A DNA stretch of 64,000 nucleotides from Rhizobium sp. WYJ-E13 (GTDB lineage Bacteria > Pseudomonadota > Alphaproteobacteria > Rhizobiales > Rhizobiaceae). Position 1 is the first letter of the stretch; every line of letters starts with the position of its first letter. The notes beneath the pieces are model-generated. The model saw nothing but the letters and a program-made list of their open reading frames with translations, was not told the origin of the DNA and searched no databases. Location of the stretch: positions 620,001 to 684,000 of the forward strand of contig NZ_CP076853.1 of assembly GCF_018987265.1 (NCBI RefSeq), in the 5' to 3' direction. A program made the translations under genes and the position numbers. Positions 61,577 through 64,000 of this stretch are shown here, piece after piece.

Positions 61577-61605
61577 ATCTGCCTTTACCTCTCGGCAAGG
61601 CAGAT
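61577..61605. promoter_or_regulatory. Inverted repeat upstream of the DHA2 transporter
   Basis: ATCTGCCTT (61577-61585) and AAGGCAGAT (61597-61605) are exact inverted copies with an 11-bp spacer in the 256-bp divergent interval between selO and the transporter. Candidate operator or hairpin. Confidence 0.4.
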
Positions 61606-61741
61606 TTGCCATAAAAGACATAGCGCCGCCATGATTGCAGGCGTATAGCAAAATCATCTCCTCTTGGCATTTTTGCCATGTCATCCCCGCAGCCCTGTCG
61701 CCCCGTGTGCTCCGCTGCGCCACTGCGAGTGATCCCTGACG

Positions 61742-63196
61742 ATGTCGGATCAGATCTATCATGCGCCGATGGTTCGGCGCGCAGCACCCAATTTCCGGGT
61801 GATCGCGATGATTGTCGCGAGTGCCATGCTCATGGAAAACGTCGATGCAACCGTGCTGGCGACCGCGCTGCCGACAATGGCGCGCGATTTCGGCGTCGAC
61901 GCACCGGCCATGTCGATTGCCCTGACCTCCTACCTGCTCAGTCTGGCGATCTTCATTCCCGCCAGCGGCCGCATGGCCGACAGTTTCGGTTCGCGCACCG
62001 TCTTCCGCTCGGCCATCGCCGTCTTCGTGGTCGGCTCCATCCTCTGTGCCTTCGCGCCCACCTTGCCGTTCCTCGTGCTCGCCCGCCTGCTGCAGGGCAT
62101 CGGCGGCGCCATGATGATGCCCGTCGGTCGTCTGGTGCTGATGCGCAGCGTCGACCGCAAGGATATGGTCAGCGCCATGTCCTGGCTCCTGGTGCCGGCG
62201 CTGATCGGCCCGATCGTCGGCCCGCCGCTCGGCGGCTTCATCGTCACCTATCTCGACTGGCGCTGGATCTTCTACATCAACGTGCCGATCGGCATCATCG
62301 GCATGATCTTCGTCTCGATCTACATCGACGAGGTGAAGGGCAAGGCTGCCGGCCCCTTCGACACGATCGGCTTCATCCTGTCGGGCATCTCGCTCGGCTC
62401 GCTGCTCTTCGGTTTCGAACTGTCGAGCCATGAGGGGCGGGGCTCGCTCGCGATCTTCCTCATCGCGATCGGCCTGCTTTTCGGCATCGCTTATCTCCGC
62501 CATGCCCGCAAGCATCCGGCCCCGATCATGGATTTCTCGCTGATGAAGGTGCCGAGCTTCGGCACCTCTGTTATCGCCGGCTCGCTGACGCGCATTACCC
62601 AGGGCGCGCAGCCTTTCCTGCTGCCGCTGCTCTTTCAGATCGGCTTCGGTCTTTCGGCTGCCGCGGCGGGCCAGATCGTCATTTCCACCGCGCTTGGCGC
62701 GCTTTTCATGAAGCCGCTGGCGCGAGCCGTCTTCCGCCGCGTCGGCTTCCGCCGAAGCCTTGTTATCAACGGCATTCTCGGCACCATCGGCTACGGCCTC
62801 TGCGCCGCCTTCCGTCCGGATTGGCCGATGCCGCTGATCTTCATCGCGCTGGTGCTCAGCGCCTTCTTCATGTCGTTCCAGTTCACGGCCTACAATACCA
62901 TCGCCTATGATGAAATCGGCCAGGACCGGATGAGTTCGGCCACGAGCTTCTACACGACCTTCCAGCAACTGATGCTGTCGCTCGGCATCTGCATCGGCGC
63001 GCTGGCGCTGCACGGCTCGATGGCCTTCAACGGCGTCGAAACGCCTGAGCTTGGGGATTTCTCCACGGCCTTCATCATCGTCGCCTTGATCTCGATCTGC
63101 GCCACGTTCTGGAACCTGCGCTTTTCGCCGACTGCCGGCGAGGAGATCAGCGGCTACAGGAGCAAACAGACGAAAGGCGCCGCAGCCGGAAGCTGA
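61742..63196 (+). CDS. DHA2-family MFS efflux transporter
   Basis: 484 aa, about 14 helices. FRVIAMIVASAMLMENVDATVLATALPTMARDFGVD is the DHA2 opening. RMADSFGSRTVFRSAIAVF is motif A. LVPALIGPIVGPPLGGFIVTYLDWRWIFYINVPIGI is the antiporter motif C region. Probably exports drugs or organic acids; substrate unknown. No adjacent regulator. Terminator overlaps its end. Confidence 0.9.
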   Translation: MSDQIYHAPMVRRAAPNFRVIAMIVASAMLMENVDATVLATALPTMARDFGVDAPAMSIALTSYLLSLAIFIPASGRMADSFGSRTVFRSAIAVFVVGSILCAFAPTLPFLVLARLLQGIGGAMMMPVGRLVLMRSVDRKDMVSAMSWLLVPALIGPIVGPPLGGFIVTYLDWRWIFYINVPIGIIGMIFVSIYIDEVKGKAAGPFDTIGFILSGISLGSLLFGFELSSHEGRGSLAIFLIAIGLLFGIAYLRHARKHPAPIMDFSLMKVPSFGTSVIAGSLTRITQGAQPFLLPLLFQIGFGLSAAAAGQIVISTALGALFMKPLARAVFRRVGFRRSLVINGILGTIGYGLCAAFRPDWPMPLIFIALVLSAFFMSFQFTAYNTIAYDEIGQDRMSSATSFYTTFQQLMLSLGICIGALALHGSMAFNGVETPELGDFSTAFIIVALISICATFWNLRFSPTAGEEISGYRSKQTKGAAAGS

Positions 63197-63205
63197 GGCG
63201 CCTTT
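63173..63205 (+). terminator. Terminator of the DHA2 transporter gene
   Basis: 9-bp stem AAAGGCGCC (63173-63181) and GGCGCCTTT (63197-63205) bracket the stop codon; TTT then CC follows. Confidence 0.6.
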
Positions 63206-63211
63206 CCTTCG

Positions 63212-63439
63212 TCAAAGGCCGACGGGTCCCCGCAATCGCCTGCGCCACAAAAGGCGCCACTTGCGTTGGTCCGCCTGAAGTCCGTAGGCCATGCGGCCGT
63301 CGAGGCCCTCGAAAGCTGCAAGATCCATATCCTGCAGAGCCACCTCAACGACTGTCTCCGTATCGGCTTGCGTCCTTCGCCCTGCGATCGCAAGCCACAA
63401 ATCGCGCCAGCTGCGCTGGCGCATCATTGCCCCAACCAT
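63212..63439 (-). CDS. Small hypothetical protein
   Basis: 75 aa from an ATG at 63439 (AGGA ten bases upstream; ATG at 63448 possible). MMRQRSWRDLWLAIAGRRTQ then ETVVEVALQDMDLAAFEGLDGRMAYGLQADQRKWRLLWRRRL, a basic C-terminus. No recognised domain. In the same direction as the homocysteine methyltransferase gene, 28 bp upstream; may be the last gene of that unit. Confidence 0.5.
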   Translation of the reverse strand: MVGAMMRQRSWRDLWLAIAGRRTQADTETVVEVALQDMDLAAFEGLDGRMAYGLQADQRKWRLLWRRRLRGPVGL

Positions 63440-63467
63440 GCTTATCATCCTGCCCTCGCTCGCGCCC

Positions 63468-64000
63468 TTACGCCGCCTGGGGCAGGCATGCCTCGCAGAT
63501 CGCTGCGACATGCCGGTGGTCGGTGCCGCAGCAGCCGCCGAGCACGCGTATCTGCGGCATGCGGCGAAGCAGGCTGCGATAGCGCCGGCCGAGATCATCA
63601 GGATCGCCGGCATCCAGCGTGTCGCTGTTATCGAGCTGCTCGTGGCTCATGGTCGAGGCATTGGCGCGGATACCCGCAATACGCTTCACCCAGGCGCTGC
63701 CGTGATCAAGCGCGGCTTCGAAATGCGTCGGGTGCGCGCAGTTGATCATGTAATAGGCCGCAGACCCGCCCGTCGCCGCGTCCGTTGTCTCGATCGCATC
63801 CTGAATGCTGCGGCCGGTCATCAGCCTGCCATCCGTCTCCAGCGTGAAGGAGATGGCGCAAGGCATGCCGAGCGCCTTGGCCGCACGCGCGATGCCGATC
63901 GCCTCGTCGACATTGGTCAGCGTGAAGGCGGCGACCATGTCCGCCTCAGTGCCGGCGAAAGTGCCGATCTGGAAGGCGTGGTAATCCTCCGCCTCGTCCG
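63468..64000 (-). CDS. Homocysteine S-methyltransferase family protein, 3' part
   Basis: The 5' end lies beyond the window. The visible 176 residues include the zinc-thiolate motifs MINCAHPTHF and VLGGCCGTDHRHV near the C-terminus, plus HAFQIGTFAGTEADMVAAFTLTNVDEAI and CAISFTLETDGRLMTG. These are typical of betaine- or S-methylmethionine-dependent homocysteine methyltransferases (MmuM-like). Makes methionine; methyl donor uncertain. Confidence 0.88.
   Translation of the reverse strand, partial: DEAEDYHAFQIGTFAGTEADMVAAFTLTNVDEAIGIARAAKALGMPCAISFTLETDGRLMTGRSIQDAIETTDAATGGSAAYYMINCAHPTHFEAALDHGSAWVKRIAGIRANASTMSHEQLDNSDTLDAGDPDDLGRRYRSLLRRMPQIRVLGGCCGTDHRHVAAICEACLPQAA

Noticed and set aside
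61301..63013. 570-codon minus-strand open frame rich in Asp, Arg, His and Glu
   Set aside because: Antisense shadow of the DHA2 transporter; the charged composition is what reverse reading of hydrophobic codons gives.

Overview
The window looks like a piece of a Rhizobium-type alphaproteobacterial replicon. Coding is dense and GC-rich. It carries the A/T-rich double palindrome typical of rhizobial RIME elements (41233-41325), short REP-like repeats, a dmeR-dmeF metal-resistance pair, DUF1127 and BA14K-like sequences, and many proteins of rhizobial type. There are no rRNA, tRNA, ribosomal or replication genes, so I cannot say whether this is chromosome or megaplasmid. The content is accessory metabolism, stress defence and one-component regulation.

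Layout. 0-10 kb: dihaem cytochrome c peroxidase, secreted AcpA-type phosphatase, MerR/aldo-keto reductase operon, MarR with a DUF899 thioredoxin-like protein, DUF1579 and VOC proteins separated by two copies of a palindromic repeat, ABC-F ATPase, GNAT. 10-16 kb: PhnA-like protein; a three-gene operon (36-residue secreted microprotein, nine-helix membrane protein, solute-binding-like protein) that I consider the best candidate for an undescribed system; HerA-like ATPase; DUF2267-like protein. 16-24 kb: an intact IS701-family element with CTAG target duplication, zwf, a frameshifted tam, a relic CorC/HlyC tail, and a class A penicillin-binding protein with a cysteine-rich tail. 24-31 kb: cupin, TIM-barrel isomerase, two class III cyclases, zinc alcohol dehydrogenase, class IV aminotransferase. 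31-39 kb: EmrAB-like efflux with LysR, GST/TetR, MFS, SnoaL-like, TauE/SafE, PmtA-like methyltransferase. 39-48 kb: long coiled-coil protein, RIME element, sodB, ArsR/SRPBCC operon, metallophosphoesterase, AraC/SDR, YafY/LysE pairs. 48-54 kb: cytochrome c' and dihaem cytochrome, HicAB-type toxin-antitoxin, DJ-1 and GNAT proteins, dmeRF, class A beta-lactamase. 54-64 kb: SARP/TolB/TPR regulator, PQQ glucose dehydrogenase, SelO-GPx operon, DHA2 transporter and the 3' part of a homocysteine methyltransferase gene.

Themes. Many small regulator-effector pairs have their operators visible in the DNA (MerR 4605-4635, MarR 5145-5156, TetR 35478-35515, ArsR 42346-42361, YafY 46920-46937, HicB 49288-49301, DmeR 51600-51620). 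Redox and xenobiotic defence recurs (peroxidase, AKR, DUF899, SOD, GST, GPx, SelO, efflux pumps, beta-lactamase). Periplasmic oxidation (cytochromes and Gcd) is also represented. Functions are inferred by reading protein motifs by eye; no database search was run.
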